A stretch of DNA of 64,000 nucleotides, from the NCBI RefSeq assembly GCF_030160635.1, contig NZ_BSOS01000073.1, positions 157,495-221,494 on the forward strand, read 5' to 3'. The DNA comes from Acidocella aquatica (GTDB taxonomy: Bacteria > Pseudomonadota > Alphaproteobacteria > Acetobacterales > Acetobacteraceae). Below are positions 54,828 through 64,000 of the stretch, piece after piece. A model generated the notes under the pieces. It was not told the origin of the DNA. It did no database searches and was given only the letters and a program-made list of their open reading frames with translations. How positions within the stretch are numbered: position 1 is the first letter of the stretch; every line of letters begins with the position of its first letter. The translations under genes were made by a program, and so were the position numbers.

Positions 54828-54852
54828 AACGGCGCCCGCGAGGGGCGCCGTT
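54828..54852. terminator. Bidirectional hairpin between thyX and BI-1 gene
   Basis: AACGGCGCCC (54828-54837) and GGGCGCCGTT (54843-54852) form a perfect 10-bp stem around GCGAG. On the minus strand TTTTG follows. It separates convergent genes. Confidence 0.7.
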
Positions 54853-54880
54853 AAAGGCAAGGCTGGATTTTGCAGCCAGA

Positions 54881-55663
54881 TTACCGGCTGTTGCGCTGGC
54901 CGAAGAGTTGCAGCAGGAACATGAACAGGTTGATGAAGTTCAGATACAGGGTCAGCGCGTCATAAACACTGCGCTTGCCCGCCATTTCCACACCGTAGGA
55001 CGAGCCATATTGCAGGTAGGTGGTTTTAATCCGCTGCGTGTCATACGCGGTGAGGCCGGTGAAGATGAGCACGCCGAGGATGCTGACCGCGAAGGCGACC
55101 GCCGGTGAGTGCAGGAAGATGTTCACCACCATGGCGATGAGGATGCCGATCAGGCCCATCATGAGGAAGCTGCCCATGCTGGTGAGGTCACGCTTGGTGG
55201 CGTAACCGTAAAGGCTGGTGCCCGCGAAGGTGCCTGCGGTGATGAAGAAGACTTCCGTGATGGAGGTCTGGGTGTAGATGAGGAAGATATTGGTCAGACT
55301 GGCGCCCATGGCGGCGCAAAAGGCCCAGAACAGCGCCTGCGCGGCGGTGGTGGAGAGCTTGTTCACGCCGAAGCTGAGCACCATGACGAAGGCGAGGGGT
55401 GCAAAGATGCTGATATAGGCCAGGCCGGAGGGCACATTGGCGTAGCTGCCGTCCGCCATCTGGCGCAGCGGGTAGAAGGCGTTCATCAGGCTGGTATGCG
55501 CGATACCGAAGGCGACCAGCCCGGTCAGCACCAGGCCGGAGGACATCCAGTTGTAGACATGCAGCATGTAGGCGCGCAGGCCCGCGTCCAGCGCCGCGGC
55601 GCCGGAGGCTGCGTAGCCGGACTGTGCCGTGCGATAGGAATTGGCATTGGGGTCATAAGCCAT
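54881..55663 (-). CDS. Bax inhibitor-1/YccA-family membrane protein
   Basis: A 260-residue protein with seven membrane helices. LRAYMLHVYNWMSSGLVLTGLVA (about residues 30-52) and the C-terminal AYDTQRIKTTYLQY plus ALTLYLNFINLFMFLLQLFG are typical of the BI-1 family, some of which are calcium leak channels. The ATG 55663 start (MAYDPNANSYRT) is chosen; longer frames begin upstream without conserved sequence. AGGAG lies 12 bases before it. Confidence 0.9.
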   Translation of the reverse strand: MAYDPNANSYRTAQSGYAASGAAALDAGLRAYMLHVYNWMSSGLVLTGLVAFGIAHTSLMNAFYPLRQMADGSYANVPSGLAYISIFAPLAFVMVLSFGVNKLSTTAAQALFWAFCAAMGASLTNIFLIYTQTSITEVFFITAGTFAGTSLYGYATKRDLTSMGSFLMMGLIGILIAMVVNIFLHSPAVAFAVSILGVLIFTGLTAYDTQRIKTTYLQYGSSYGVEMAGKRSVYDALTLYLNFINLFMFLLQLFGQRNSR

Positions 55664-55808
55664 GGAATATATTCGCTCCTGAAAATGGCCATGCGGCCAT
55701 GCGCTACAGATTCGTTGTTTCTGGTTACATTTCAAGTGACAACGTATTCATCCCACCAGCGGGACATTTTGCACAGGCAAGAAAAGGCACTCAGGCAACA
55801 AAAGCGCT

Positions 55809-55849
55809 TTTGTCCTTGACCGGCGGCAATAGCGCCGGTCAAGGACAAA
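55809..55849 (-). terminator. Strong hairpin after rne
   Basis: TTTGTCCTTGACCGGCG (55809-55825) and its exact complement (55833-55849) form a 17-bp stem around a 7-base loop, 7 bases after the rne stop on the minus strand. It separates rne from the BI-1 gene. The T-run is short. Confidence 0.65.
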
Positions 55850-55855
55850 GTTAGG

Positions 55856-58543
55856 CTAGCGGCGCCACCAGCCGCGTTTTTTCTCGGCGACCGGCACATC
55901 ATCACCGCCGATGACACGCGGCTTGACCAAGGGCTCCGGCGCCGCAGCCGGGGTTTCGCCCGAAGCTTCGGTAGCGGCTTCGGCCGGGGCTTCAACCGGG
56001 GCGGCTTCAACCGCTGGGGCAGGCTCGGGCGCGGCAACGCCTTCTGCCACGGCGGCAGGAGCTTCTGGTGTCACCACAGGCTCGGGTGCCGCCTGTGCCA
56101 GATCACGCAGGCGCAGGCGCTGCTCCTCGGCGCGCTCGGCCGCCTCGAAAATATCGGCGACATCGGCATACACGGGCTCAGCCGGGGCAACCTCGGCGGC
56201 CGGGGTCTCATCCTCGCCGGCGCGGCGGCGGCGCGTGCCGCCACGGGTGCGGCGGCGGCGCGGGGCTGGTTCCTCGGTCAGCACCGGGGCTTCCTCGGCT
56301 GGTTCGCCCAGTTCGGCGGCCATCACCAGATCAATCTCGGTCGGCTGGTCATCGGGAACTGCCGGGGCAGGTGCGGCTGGGGCCTCGCCTTCAGCGGCAG
56401 GGGCCGGGGTTTCCGCTCCGGCTTCACCCGCGGCGGCCTCACCCGCGCCGTTTTCACCACGGCGCTTGCCACGGCGGCGGCGGCGGCGGCGCTTGCGCTC
56501 ACCTTCCTCGGCCGTATCGTTGGCGTTGGGCGCGTCGGTGTCCTGTTCTTCCTCCTCGGCCTCCACCTCTTCGGCCACCGGAACGGCCACTGCGCGCTCC
56601 AGGTTGCGTTCCGGGGTGATCGGCCCGGTGTAGGAGGCAGGCGCCACCACTGGCGCGGTGATCGTCTGCGCGCGGATTTTCTCGATGCGGAAGCTCGTGC
56701 CGGTCATCGCGGCGTCGGGCGTGAAGATCACCCGCATGGCATAACGCGCCTCGATGGCGGAAAGCCGCTCGCGCTTGTGGTTGAACAGGTAGAACGCGAT
56801 TTCCGGCGGCAGCACCACGGCGATCTCGGCGGCGCGGAACTTGCCGCCCTCGTCCTCGATGGCGCGCAGGATGTGCAGCGCCGCGCTCTCGGGGCTGCGG
56901 ATGGAGCCCATACCCGCGCAATGCGGGCAGGTGATGAGTGACGCCTCGGTGAGCGAGGGGCGCAGGCGCTGGCGGCTCATCTCCATCAGGCCGAAATGGC
57001 TGATCGAGCCGATCTGGATGCGGGCGCGGTCGTTCTTCAGTGAATCCTTGAGCTTGCGCTCGACCGCCGTGTTGTTCTTGCGGCTCTCCATGTCGATGAA
57101 GTCGATGACGATAAGCCCGGCCAGATCGCGCATGCGCAACTGCTTGGCCACCTCCTCGGCGGCTTCCAGATTGGTGCGCAGAGCCGTGTCCTCGATGCTG
57201 CGCTCGCGGGTGGAGCGCCCTGAGTTCACATCGATGGCGACCAGCGCCTCGGTCTGGTTGATGACGATGTAGCCGCCCGAGCGAAGTTGCACGATCGGGT
57301 TGAGCATCGCGTCGAGCTGGGCTTCCACCTGGTAGCGGGCGAACAGCGGCTGGCCCTCGGTCCACAACTGCACCTTTTTGGCGTGGCTGGGCATGAGCAT
57401 GCGCATAAAGTCCCGCGCGGCCTTGAAGCCCTCCTCGCCATCGACCAGCACCTCTTCCACGTCGCGCGTATAAACATCGCGGATGGTGCGCTTGATCAGG
57501 CTGGCTTCCTCGTAGATGAGCGCCGGGGCCACGGATTCCATGGTGCGCTCGCGGATGTCGTCCCACAGGCGGAGCAGATATTCGCAGTCGCGCTTGATCT
57601 CGGGCTTGGGCCGGTTGGCGCCGGCTGTGCGCACGATCAGGCCCATGCCCTCGGGCACGTCCAGCTCGGCCATGGCTTCCTTCAGGCGGCGGCGGTCAGC
57701 CACCGAGGTGATTTTGCGCGAAACGCCGCCGCCGGAGGGCGAGTTGGGCATGAGCACGGAGAAACGCCCGGCCAGGGAGAGATAGGTGGTGAGGGCCGCA
57801 CCTTTGTTGCCGCGCTCCTCCTTTACCACCTGGATCAGCATGATCTGGCGGCGGTGAATAACGTCCTGGATTTTGTAGTTGCGCAAAAAGCGCTGGCGCT
57901 GGCGGCGCTCGCGCGCCTCGGCGGCGTCATCGCCATCACCGCCCAGGTTTTCCGGCGGCGGGGCGGCGGGGGCTTCGTCAGCATCATGGCCGTTGGCCGG
58001 TTCGGCCTCACCCTCGGCGCTGCTTTCGCTGCCGTCTCCGGTTTCCTCGGCGCTGGCGCGTTCAGGCGCCACTTCGGCCTCGGTTGCGGCCACGGCTTCG
58101 CCGGTCTCTTCCGGCGGCGGCGCGGAGATAATTTCAATCGGAGTGACGCTCAGCGCCTGCGCGGCACCATGATCCGGCGCGGCCTCGGCCTCGGCCTCGG
58201 AGGGTTCGGCGGCCTGCTCCTCGCGTGCATCGGCGGCGCGGGCTTCCTCGCGCTCGTCCTCGGCCTGCAGAGCCAGCAGGCGGTTACGGTCAGCCACCGG
58301 AATCTGGTAATAATCAGGGTGGATTTCGCCAAAGGCCAGGAATCCGTGGCGGTTTCCGCCGTATTCCACAAACGCCGCCTGCAGGCTGGGTTCAACCCGG
58401 ATAACCTTGGCGAGGTAGATATTGCCTTTTATCTGCTTGCGATTGGCCGTCTCAACGTCGAAATCCTCAAGCCGGTTGCCGTCCAGTACCACCACGCGCG
58501 TTTCTTCCGCGTGGCTGGCGTCGATTAACATTTTTTTCGTCAT
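55856..58543 (-). CDS. rne: Ribonuclease E/G
   Basis: Essential endoribonuclease for mRNA decay and rRNA/tRNA processing. The 895-residue chain starts MTKKMLIDASHAEETRVVVLDG, with an S1 domain interrupted by a long acidic insertion (about residues 95-215). The catalytic block is VAIDVNSGRSTRERSIEDTALRTNLEA and IVIDFIDMESR with metal-binding Asp, and CPHCAG supplies the zinc link. The C-terminal third is a low-complexity Glu/Ala/Pro scaffold with Arg-rich patches (RKRRRRRRRGKRRG). A hairpin terminator follows. Confidence 0.95.
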   Translation of the reverse strand: MTKKMLIDASHAEETRVVVLDGNRLEDFDVETANRKQIKGNIYLAKVIRVEPSLQAAFVEYGGNRHGFLAFGEIHPDYYQIPVADRNRLLALQAEDEREEARAADAREEQAAEPSEAEAEAAPDHGAAQALSVTPIEIISAPPPEETGEAVAATEAEVAPERASAEETGDGSESSAEGEAEPANGHDADEAPAAPPPENLGGDGDDAAEARERRQRQRFLRNYKIQDVIHRRQIMLIQVVKEERGNKGAALTTYLSLAGRFSVLMPNSPSGGGVSRKITSVADRRRLKEAMAELDVPEGMGLIVRTAGANRPKPEIKRDCEYLLRLWDDIRERTMESVAPALIYEEASLIKRTIRDVYTRDVEEVLVDGEEGFKAARDFMRMLMPSHAKKVQLWTEGQPLFARYQVEAQLDAMLNPIVQLRSGGYIVINQTEALVAIDVNSGRSTRERSIEDTALRTNLEAAEEVAKQLRMRDLAGLIVIDFIDMESRKNNTAVERKLKDSLKNDRARIQIGSISHFGLMEMSRQRLRPSLTEASLITCPHCAGMGSIRSPESAALHILRAIEDEGGKFRAAEIAVVLPPEIAFYLFNHKRERLSAIEARYAMRVIFTPDAAMTGTSFRIEKIRAQTITAPVVAPASYTGPITPERNLERAVAVPVAEEVEAEEEEQDTDAPNANDTAEEGERKRRRRRRRGKRRGENGAGEAAAGEAGAETPAPAAEGEAPAAPAPAVPDDQPTEIDLVMAAELGEPAEEAPVLTEEPAPRRRRTRGGTRRRRAGEDETPAAEVAPAEPVYADVADIFEAAERAEEQRLRLRDLAQAAPEPVVTPEAPAAVAEGVAAPEPAPAVEAAPVEAPAEAATEASGETPAAAPEPLVKPRVIGGDDVPVAEKKRGWWRR

Positions 58544-58947
58544 TTAAATGGGAGCTCCGATGCGCGGCATCCGCGGGCAGCCATGAGCCTGTAATGGCTC
58601 TCAATGCCGCAACGCCACGATTTTGATGTAAGTTAAGGGGTGCAGACCGGAGCCACGCCATATCCGAACGGAAAAAATTAAAGTCGGTCGGCAGAGCGGT
58701 CATCGGTCCTTGATCTCGTAGGCCAGGGCTTGCGCGCCAGGCCATGTGGGTATTCCTCAGGGTTCGGGTGGCGGAAACGGCCGGAAAAGGCCAAAATCCG
58801 CTCTTAATCGAGCACCTGGGGTTGTTGATGACGGAAATACCGCGCATCCGCAAGGGGGTTACTGCCAGCCCTGCGTGAAACGCCCGGCTGGCGGAGGGCG
58901 GCTGCCTCGGGCAGAATGGCGCCGCAGACAGGAGGGCGGCACGGCCA
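58544..58947. promoter_or_regulatory. 404-bp gap: leader of rne and promoter region
   Basis: No credible gene lies here. On the minus strand it is the 5' leader of rne. It contains nested stems GCGGCAT/ATGCCGC (58564-58570 with 58604-58610) and AGCCAT/ATGGCT (58579-58584 with 58594-58599). On the plus side AGGAGG lies before the glycosyltransferase ATG. Long structured rne leaders mediate autoregulation in other bacteria; that is inference here. Confidence 0.4.
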
Positions 58948-61110
58948 ATGACGCATAAATACCGCTTCGTGATTGCCGCCTGCGCGCGCTGGGAGACTCG
59001 CTACGCCGTGGAGTGGCTAAACTACCACCGCGCCATCGGCTTCGAGCATGTCTATCTCTACTGCAACGACGACGATCCGCGCGCGCTCTATGAGACGGTG
59101 CTGCCCTTCACCCAGGGCCCGGCCCCCTTCGTCACCTTTCGGTTTTATCCCGACCAGGGGCAACATCGCAAAATGATGCTGCACTTTCTGGCACACGACC
59201 AACACGCCGCAGAATGGATCAGCTTTCTCGACCTCGACGAGTTCATCCGTCTGCCGCCGGGCCAGAGCATCGCCCAGTTCATCGCGCCGCTTGCCCCGGT
59301 GGCCGACTGCGTGCTGTTCAACTGGGTATTCTTCGGTCCCAACGGTCACAAGACGCCGCCGGACCGCCCGGTGCTGGAATCCTACACGCGGCGCGAAGCC
59401 CTGGTGCACCCTTTCACCAAATATGTAGCGCGCAGCACAGTCTTCAACGATCCGCAGCTTTTCCAAAAGTGCCTGGACAACTCCTTCGTCCACCGGCTGG
59501 ATGAATATCTCGCCCGGCCGATCCGCTCGGTGAATGTGCTGGGGGAGGATATGGCCGGATATTACGCCGATTTTCCTGCCGGTGCGGCGGCGTTCGCCCG
59601 CCATCCGCCTCGGCAGGAGAGACTTTTCGCCACCGCCATGATCCACCATTACGCCTTTCGCTCCGAACAGGCCTTTGCCGGCCGCGTGGCGCGGGGGTTG
59701 AATGGCAATTTCGCCGGCGAGAAAATCTGGGGCGAGTTGGCGGCGGAGCCAGAGCGGTATCGCGAATTCCTTGCTTCAGTGAACGCGGTGGAGGACCGTC
59801 GGCTTGCTGAATTCCAGCAAAACGAGGCCGGCAAGGCACAACCAGCCAATGCGCGGCCCGCTCCCGCGGCGGCAATGCCGCCGGGTTTACGCCTGGGCAT
59901 TGCCATCACCACCTTCAACCGGCGCGAGCTGGTGGTTGATCTCGCCGTGAAAATCCGCGCGCTCACGAGTGGCCCCCATGAGCTGGTTGTTTGCGACGAC
60001 GGCTCAACCGACGGCACGGCGCAGACCCTGCGGGCGATGGGGGTGCGTGTTATCGGGGGCACCAACCGCGGTATCGCCTGGAACAAAAATCGCGGCATTT
60101 ATTATCTGCTGCATGTCTCGCAATGCGATGTCATTATTCTGCTTGACGATGACATCGTGCCCGTGACCCCCGGCTGGGAGGTGGAGTGGATCGAGGCAGC
60201 CTGGCGCTATGGACATGTGAATCACGCCCATCCGGCCTATAAAAACTCACTCGTTGCCGGTGCGCTCACGGCCGCCGATCCGGGTCTGGCATCCACCATT
60301 CCGGGCTGGGCACTGGCGTTCAATCGTTTCATCCTGGCCTCCATTGGCTACATGGACGTGCGTTTCGGCCGTTATGGCCACGAACATTCCGACTTATCCT
60401 TCCGCGCGCTGAGAACCGGGCATGGTGGCATTACCGTGCAGGAGGCCGCGGGGCAAAAGGCACTGTTCTATGTCATTGACGGCGGATTGCGGGGCGTTCC
60501 CTCGGTGACGTCCGGAACCCCGGAAGAGCTGCAAGCCAATGGCCGATTGCTGATGGAGCTGGGCGCGGAGCCGGTTTATCGCCATGTCTGGCGCGAGGAC
60601 GCGCAAATGCGCGCGTTCCTGGCCGAGATTGCCGCCGCCGCGCCAGACGAACTTGCCCCGATAATCGGAACCACCAATGAGTTTGCATCGCTGGAAGCGT
60701 ATCTAGGGCATCAAGGCGATCCACCTGCCCTCGCCGCGCCGGATCATGCTTTCGTCAGCGACGGCAATATCAGCCGTGGCAAGCCGGTCATGCAAAGCCC
60801 CATACCAGCCGCAGCTCCCTGTTGGCAGGTCGATCTCGGCGGTTTCGCCACGATCCGCGAAATCCGGGTCCACGCCCCTCGCGGCGCCAGCTTCAGCCTC
60901 AGCGTGTCCATCGACGGCGAGTCATGGACGGAGATCACGCGCGAGGAAGATGACGAAGTGGTGGGCGGCGGCGGCGCTCCCTTCATCTGGGCTGGCCCCG
61001 GCGCCGCCTGGGCGCGGTTTGTGCGCGTCACCCTGCTGGGGCGCGACTACCTGCATCTGGATCAGGTCGAGGTGTTCGGCGCCATGACACATCCGGGCGG
61101 GACACTCTGA
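58948..61110 (+). CDS. Fusion of two glycosyltransferase domains and an F5/8C-like domain
   Basis: A 720-residue protein. Residues 1-290 resemble the DUF23/GT92-like glycosyltransferase group ([41 protein letters not shown]). Residues 310-540 are a GT2-type domain ([46 protein letters not shown]). Residues 600-715 resemble a discoidin/F5-8C carbohydrate-binding domain ([34 protein letters not shown]). There is no signal peptide or membrane helix, so it is likely a cytoplasmic sugar-transfer enzyme, perhaps for surface polysaccharide. ATG 58948 has AGGAGG 13 bases before. Confidence 0.78.
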   Translation: MTHKYRFVIAACARWETRYAVEWLNYHRAIGFEHVYLYCNDDDPRALYETVLPFTQGPAPFVTFRFYPDQGQHRKMMLHFLAHDQHAAEWISFLDLDEFIRLPPGQSIAQFIAPLAPVADCVLFNWVFFGPNGHKTPPDRPVLESYTRREALVHPFTKYVARSTVFNDPQLFQKCLDNSFVHRLDEYLARPIRSVNVLGEDMAGYYADFPAGAAAFARHPPRQERLFATAMIHHYAFRSEQAFAGRVARGLNGNFAGEKIWGELAAEPERYREFLASVNAVEDRRLAEFQQNEAGKAQPANARPAPAAAMPPGLRLGIAITTFNRRELVVDLAVKIRALTSGPHELVVCDDGSTDGTAQTLRAMGVRVIGGTNRGIAWNKNRGIYYLLHVSQCDVIILLDDDIVPVTPGWEVEWIEAAWRYGHVNHAHPAYKNSLVAGALTAADPGLASTIPGWALAFNRFILASIGYMDVRFGRYGHEHSDLSFRALRTGHGGITVQEAAGQKALFYVIDGGLRGVPSVTSGTPEELQANGRLLMELGAEPVYRHVWREDAQMRAFLAEIAAAAPDELAPIIGTTNEFASLEAYLGHQGDPPALAAPDHAFVSDGNISRGKPVMQSPIPAAAPCWQVDLGGFATIREIRVHAPRGASFSLSVSIDGESWTEITREEDDEVVGGGGAPFIWAGPGAAWARFVRVTLLGRDYLHLDQVEVFGAMTHPGGTL

Positions 61111-61244
61111 GAGAGCCACCCCCCTTATTTTACATGGCGAGACTACAGCGCGGCGCCGGGTGCGCCAAATTCAGCCCCCCCTTGCCTTTCGCCCCTCCCT
61201 TGCGGCATCAGGCGGGGGAAAGCCACGTCAAGGAGCCGCCCAGC

Positions 61245-63407
61245 ATGTCCGACGCCCGCACCGCGATCAACGATATCAATCCCGCCACTGTTCTATATGA
61301 TTTCGTGGTGAGCGAGGCGCTGCCCGGCACCGGGGTTGATCCCGCCGCCTTCTGGGCCGGTTTCGCTGCGGTCATCAAGGAATTCTCGGCCACAAACGCC
61401 ACGCTGATGGCCAAGCGCGACGCGCTGCAGGCAAAAATCGACGCCTGGCACCTGGCGCACAAGGGCCAGCCGCACAATCCCGCCGCCTATGAGGCATTTT
61501 TGCGCGAAATCGGCTATCTGCTGCCTGACCCGGCGCCCTTCAGCGTCGACACTGACCGGGTGGACGATGAGATCGCGCATATCGCCGGGCCGCAGCTGGT
61601 GGTGCCGGTGAGCAACGCCCGCTACGCGCTCAACGCCGCCAACGCCCGCTGGGGCAGCCTCTATGACGCGCTCTACGGCACCGACGCCATCCCCGAGACC
61701 GAAGGGGCCGCCAGATCCGCCGGGGGCCTGAACAAGGCCCGCGCGGCGCTGGTGGTGGCCCGTGGCCGCGCCTTTCTCGACGCGCATTTTCCCCTGGCCG
61801 ACGGCAGCCATGCCGATGCGCGGGCCTACCGCGTGCGCCACGGGCACCTGGCCGTGGTGTTGCCCAGCGGCGAGGTTGGATTGAAGAACGGCGCGCAGTT
61901 CGCGGGCTACACCGGCGACGCCGGCCAGCCAACCGGCGTTTTGCTCAAGAACCATAATCTGCACGCCGAGCTGGTGATCAACCCGCAAAACGCCATCGGC
62001 CGGGATGACGCCGCCGGGGTGGCCGATATCATCATGGAATCGGCGATCAGCACCATCATGGATTGTGAGGACAGTGTTGCCGCGGTGGATGCGCACGACA
62101 AGGTGGATGTGTATCGCAGCTGGCTGGGGCTGATGCAGGGCACGCTCAGCGCGCCGGTGGAGAAAGGCGGCAAAACATTCGAGCGCAGGCTGAACCCGGA
62201 CCGCGTATACACCGCGCCGGATGGCGGCACGCTCACCCTGCACGGCCGCTCGCTGATGCTGGTGCGCAATGTCGGCCACCACATGCTCACCGATGCGATT
62301 CTCGATGCGCAAGGCAATGAGGTTCCCGAGACCATCATCGATGCGGTGATCACCTCGCTGATCGCGATGCATGACCTGAAGGCCCGGCGCAACTCGCGCA
62401 CCGGCTCGGTTTATATCGTGAAGCCCAAGCTGCACGGGCCGGAGGAGGTGGCCAACGCGGTGGCGCTGTTCGGCGCGGTGGAAAAATTGCTTGACCTACC
62501 CGCCAACACGTTGAAAATGGGCATCATGGACGAGGAACGCCGCACCAGCGCCAACCTCAAGGCCTGCATCGCGGCGGCGAAGTCGCGCGTGGTGTTCATC
62601 AACACCGGCTTCCTCGACCGCACCGGCGATGAGATCCACACCTCCATCGAGGCCGGGGCGTTTCTGCGCAAGGGCGATATCAAGAACCAGCCCTGGATCA
62701 AATCCTACGAGGACCGCAACGTGGACTTCGGCCTGGAATGCGGGTTGCAGGGGCGCGCGCAGATCGGCAAGGGCATGTGGGCCGCACCCGACCAGATGGC
62801 GGCGATGCTGGAACAGAAAATCGCCCACCCGCGCGCGGGCGCCAACACCGCCTGGGTGCCCTCCCCCACCGCCGCCACGCTGCATGCGCTGCACTACCAC
62901 GCGGTGGACGTGTTCGCCCGCCAGGACGAGCTTAAAACCCGCCCGCCCGCCAAATTGGAAGACCTGCTCACCATTCCGCTGGCCGGCCGGCCGAACTGGA
63001 ACCCCGCGCAAGTGCAGCAGGAGCTGGACAACAACGCGCAGGGGCTGCTCGGTTATGTGGTGCGCTGGGTGGACCAGGGGGTGGGCTGCTCGAAAGTGCC
63101 GGACATCCACGATGTCGGCCTGATGGAAGACCGCGCCACACTGCGCATCTCCTCCCAGCACATCGCCAACTGGCTGCACCATGGCATCGCCAGCAAGGAA
63201 CAGGTGATGGAAACCCTCAAGCGCATGGCCCTGGTGGTGGACAAACAAAACGCTGGCGATCCGGCCTATACCCCGCTCGCCCCCGGCTATGACGGCCCGG
63301 CCTTCGCCGCCGCCTGCGAACTGGTGTTCGAGGGCCGCAACCAGCCCAACGGCTATACCGAGTTCGTGCTGACCCGCCGCCGCCGCGAGGCGAAAGCCGC
63401 CGGGTAA
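61245..63407 (+). CDS. glcB: Malate synthase G
   Basis: Condenses glyoxylate with acetyl-CoA to malate in the glyoxylate route. The 720-residue G-isoform length fits. [17 protein letters not shown] (about residues 125-141), [20 protein letters not shown] with magnesium-binding Glu/Asp (about 262-281), [14 protein letters not shown] and [18 protein letters not shown] are the family blocks. ATG 61245 has AAGGAG 10 bases before. The in-frame extension back to 61134 has no conserved sequence. No isocitrate lyase is seen here. Confidence 0.95.
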   Translation: MSDARTAINDINPATVLYDFVVSEALPGTGVDPAAFWAGFAAVIKEFSATNATLMAKRDALQAKIDAWHLAHKGQPHNPAAYEAFLREIGYLLPDPAPFSVDTDRVDDEIAHIAGPQLVVPVSNARYALNAANARWGSLYDALYGTDAIPETEGAARSAGGLNKARAALVVARGRAFLDAHFPLADGSHADARAYRVRHGHLAVVLPSGEVGLKNGAQFAGYTGDAGQPTGVLLKNHNLHAELVINPQNAIGRDDAAGVADIIMESAISTIMDCEDSVAAVDAHDKVDVYRSWLGLMQGTLSAPVEKGGKTFERRLNPDRVYTAPDGGTLTLHGRSLMLVRNVGHHMLTDAILDAQGNEVPETIIDAVITSLIAMHDLKARRNSRTGSVYIVKPKLHGPEEVANAVALFGAVEKLLDLPANTLKMGIMDEERRTSANLKACIAAAKSRVVFINTGFLDRTGDEIHTSIEAGAFLRKGDIKNQPWIKSYEDRNVDFGLECGLQGRAQIGKGMWAAPDQMAAMLEQKIAHPRAGANTAWVPSPTAATLHALHYHAVDVFARQDELKTRPPAKLEDLLTIPLAGRPNWNPAQVQQELDNNAQGLLGYVVRWVDQGVGCSKVPDIHDVGLMEDRATLRISSQHIANWLHHGIASKEQVMETLKRMALVVDKQNAGDPAYTPLAPGYDGPAFAAACELVFEGRNQPNGYTEFVLTRRRREAKAAG

Positions 63408-63452
63408 TCCTGAAAATACCGGCCGGTATTTAAGCAGGCGAGACCAGGGGGA

Positions 63453-63485
63453 CCGGTCCCAGGGGACAGTTCCCCCTGGGACCGG
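63453..63485 (+). terminator. Hairpin terminator after glcB
   Basis: CCGGTCCCAGGGG (63453-63465) pairs with CCCCTGGGACCGG (63473-63485), a 13-bp stem around a 7-base loop. There is no long T-run. It probably ends glcB transcription. Confidence 0.6.
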
Positions 63486-63599
63486 CCGTGCATGATCGCA
63501 AAGGTGTTAAACAATAAACGCCCGGCAGCGTGCGCTGTTGCAGGCGTGCGCAAAACGCACCGGCAAGGCGTTGTACTAGCACTACTTTGGCATATTTTT

Positions 63600-64000
63600 A
63601 TTATCGTTTTTTGTCAGGAGCGTGTCATAGTGCGGGCATCGTCGAGGTGGAGGCTGTGCCAAGAGATTGAGGATCGCGTTTCTGATTGCGGGCATGGTCG
63701 GTTGCGGCGGTGGTCCCTCGATTCTTTTTTTTCCGTCCCGCTGCTTTGAGGCGGCGGGATTGGAGGAAGGCGTAGGCGATCATTGCCATCAGGACATGTC
63801 GATGTAACCCGATCCAGGACCTGCCTTCGAAGTGATCGAGGCCAAGTTCCTCTTTGAGTTGCTGGTGCGCCTGCTCACAGACCCACCTGGCTTTAATCGC
63901 GGCGGCCAGCGTCTTGATAGGGGTATCGGCCGGTAGGTTCGACACATAATATTTTTGCTCGCCTGTCGACCGCCGCTCGCCGACGAGCCACACCTCCGAG
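63600..64000 (-). mobile_element. Edge of an IS701-like insertion sequence
   Basis: The transposase end marks one border of an insertion sequence continuing past the window. Its outer inverted repeat should lie within some tens of bases left of 63625. I could not fix the end, so the left limit is approximate. glcB and its terminator lie outside the element and appear intact. Confidence 0.55.
63625..64000 (-). CDS. IS701-family transposase, C-terminal part
   Basis: The frame runs off the right edge, so only the last 125 residues are seen. [53 protein letters not shown] is the conserved C-terminal DDE block of the IS701 family; the Glu of DHFEGRSW is the catalytic one. A GTG at 63993 is internal. 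The stop is at 63625-63627. Confidence 0.85.
   Translation of the reverse strand, partial: SEVWLVGERRSTGEQKYYVSNLPADTPIKTLAAAIKARWVCEQAHQQLKEELGLDHFEGRSWIGLHRHVLMAMIAYAFLQSRRLKAAGRKKKNRGTTAATDHARNQKRDPQSLGTASTSTMPAL

Noticed and set aside
1..64000. tRNA or rRNA genes
   Set aside because: I checked the intergenic gaps by eye for cloverleaf signals and found none other than the tmRNA acceptor; a tRNAscan run would be decisive.

Overview
The window reads as chromosomal DNA of a high-GC alphaproteobacterium, most likely of the Acetobacteraceae (Acidocella/Acidiphilium-like). Evidence for this is the dusB-ntrBC-ntrYX operon, a two-piece tmRNA from a circularly permuted gene with tag ANDNNVAFAVAA, a folK-rpoZ-spoT-acpS block, a class II (B12-dependent) ribonucleotide reductase, ThyX in place of ThyA, and an STAS-MlaE lipid transporter. 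The family-level placement is inference; no rRNA gene is present to confirm it. Nearly all of the sequence is housekeeping, with short intergenic gaps and many 4-base start/stop overlaps.

Layout: 1-3.1 kb holds a partial unknown gene, a 36-bp palindrome, a candidate pair of NrdR boxes and nrdJ. 3.1-7.2 kb (minus) holds terC and an Mla-type lipid ABC transporter (mlaE, mlaF, mlaD, auxiliary lipoprotein). 7.3-11 kb (plus) holds purB, an NRDE protein and a DUF3311/sodium:solute symporter pair. 11-13.7 kb (minus) holds a Q-rich protein, a class I amidotransferase-like hydrolase and a Bcr/CflA-type exporter. 13.8-19.2 kb (plus) holds the histidine genes hisB-hisH-(GNAT)-hisA-hisF-hisE, then a HIT protein and chrA. 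19.4-26.8 kb (minus) holds a flavin reductase-like protein, two tandem GGDEF proteins with degenerate active sites, and acpS, spoT, rpoZ and folK.

27-28.2 kb holds an NYN-domain protein and a UDG. 28.2-29.6 kb (minus) holds smpB and dapA. 29.7-41.1 kb (plus) holds slt, pgpA, cinA-type amidase, panB, corA, an Nramp-like transporter, a phospholipase-D/cardiolipin synthase-like gene, an EEP-family protein and a membrane-anchored protein resembling linalool dehydratase-isomerase. 41.2-45.3 kb holds a YqjE/YqjD-like pair (minus) and an htrA-response regulator-kinase operon (plus). 45.3-52.6 kb (minus) is dusB-ntrB-ntrC-ntrY-ntrX. 52.8-58.5 kb holds ispF, a candidate small RNA, tmRNA, thyX, a BI-1 family protein and rne. 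58.9-64 kb holds a large double glycosyltransferase with an F5/8C-like domain, glcB and the edge of an IS701-type element.

The observations most worth following are: the two adjacent PAS-GGDEF proteins that both lack the catalytic motif but keep an RxxD I-site; the LDI-like membrane protein with both active-site cysteines conserved; a family of structured intergenic repeats placed exactly at stop codons, with one 101-bp unit in tandem; a CCUCCC-loop small RNA candidate; and the NrdR-box pair ahead of nrdJ.
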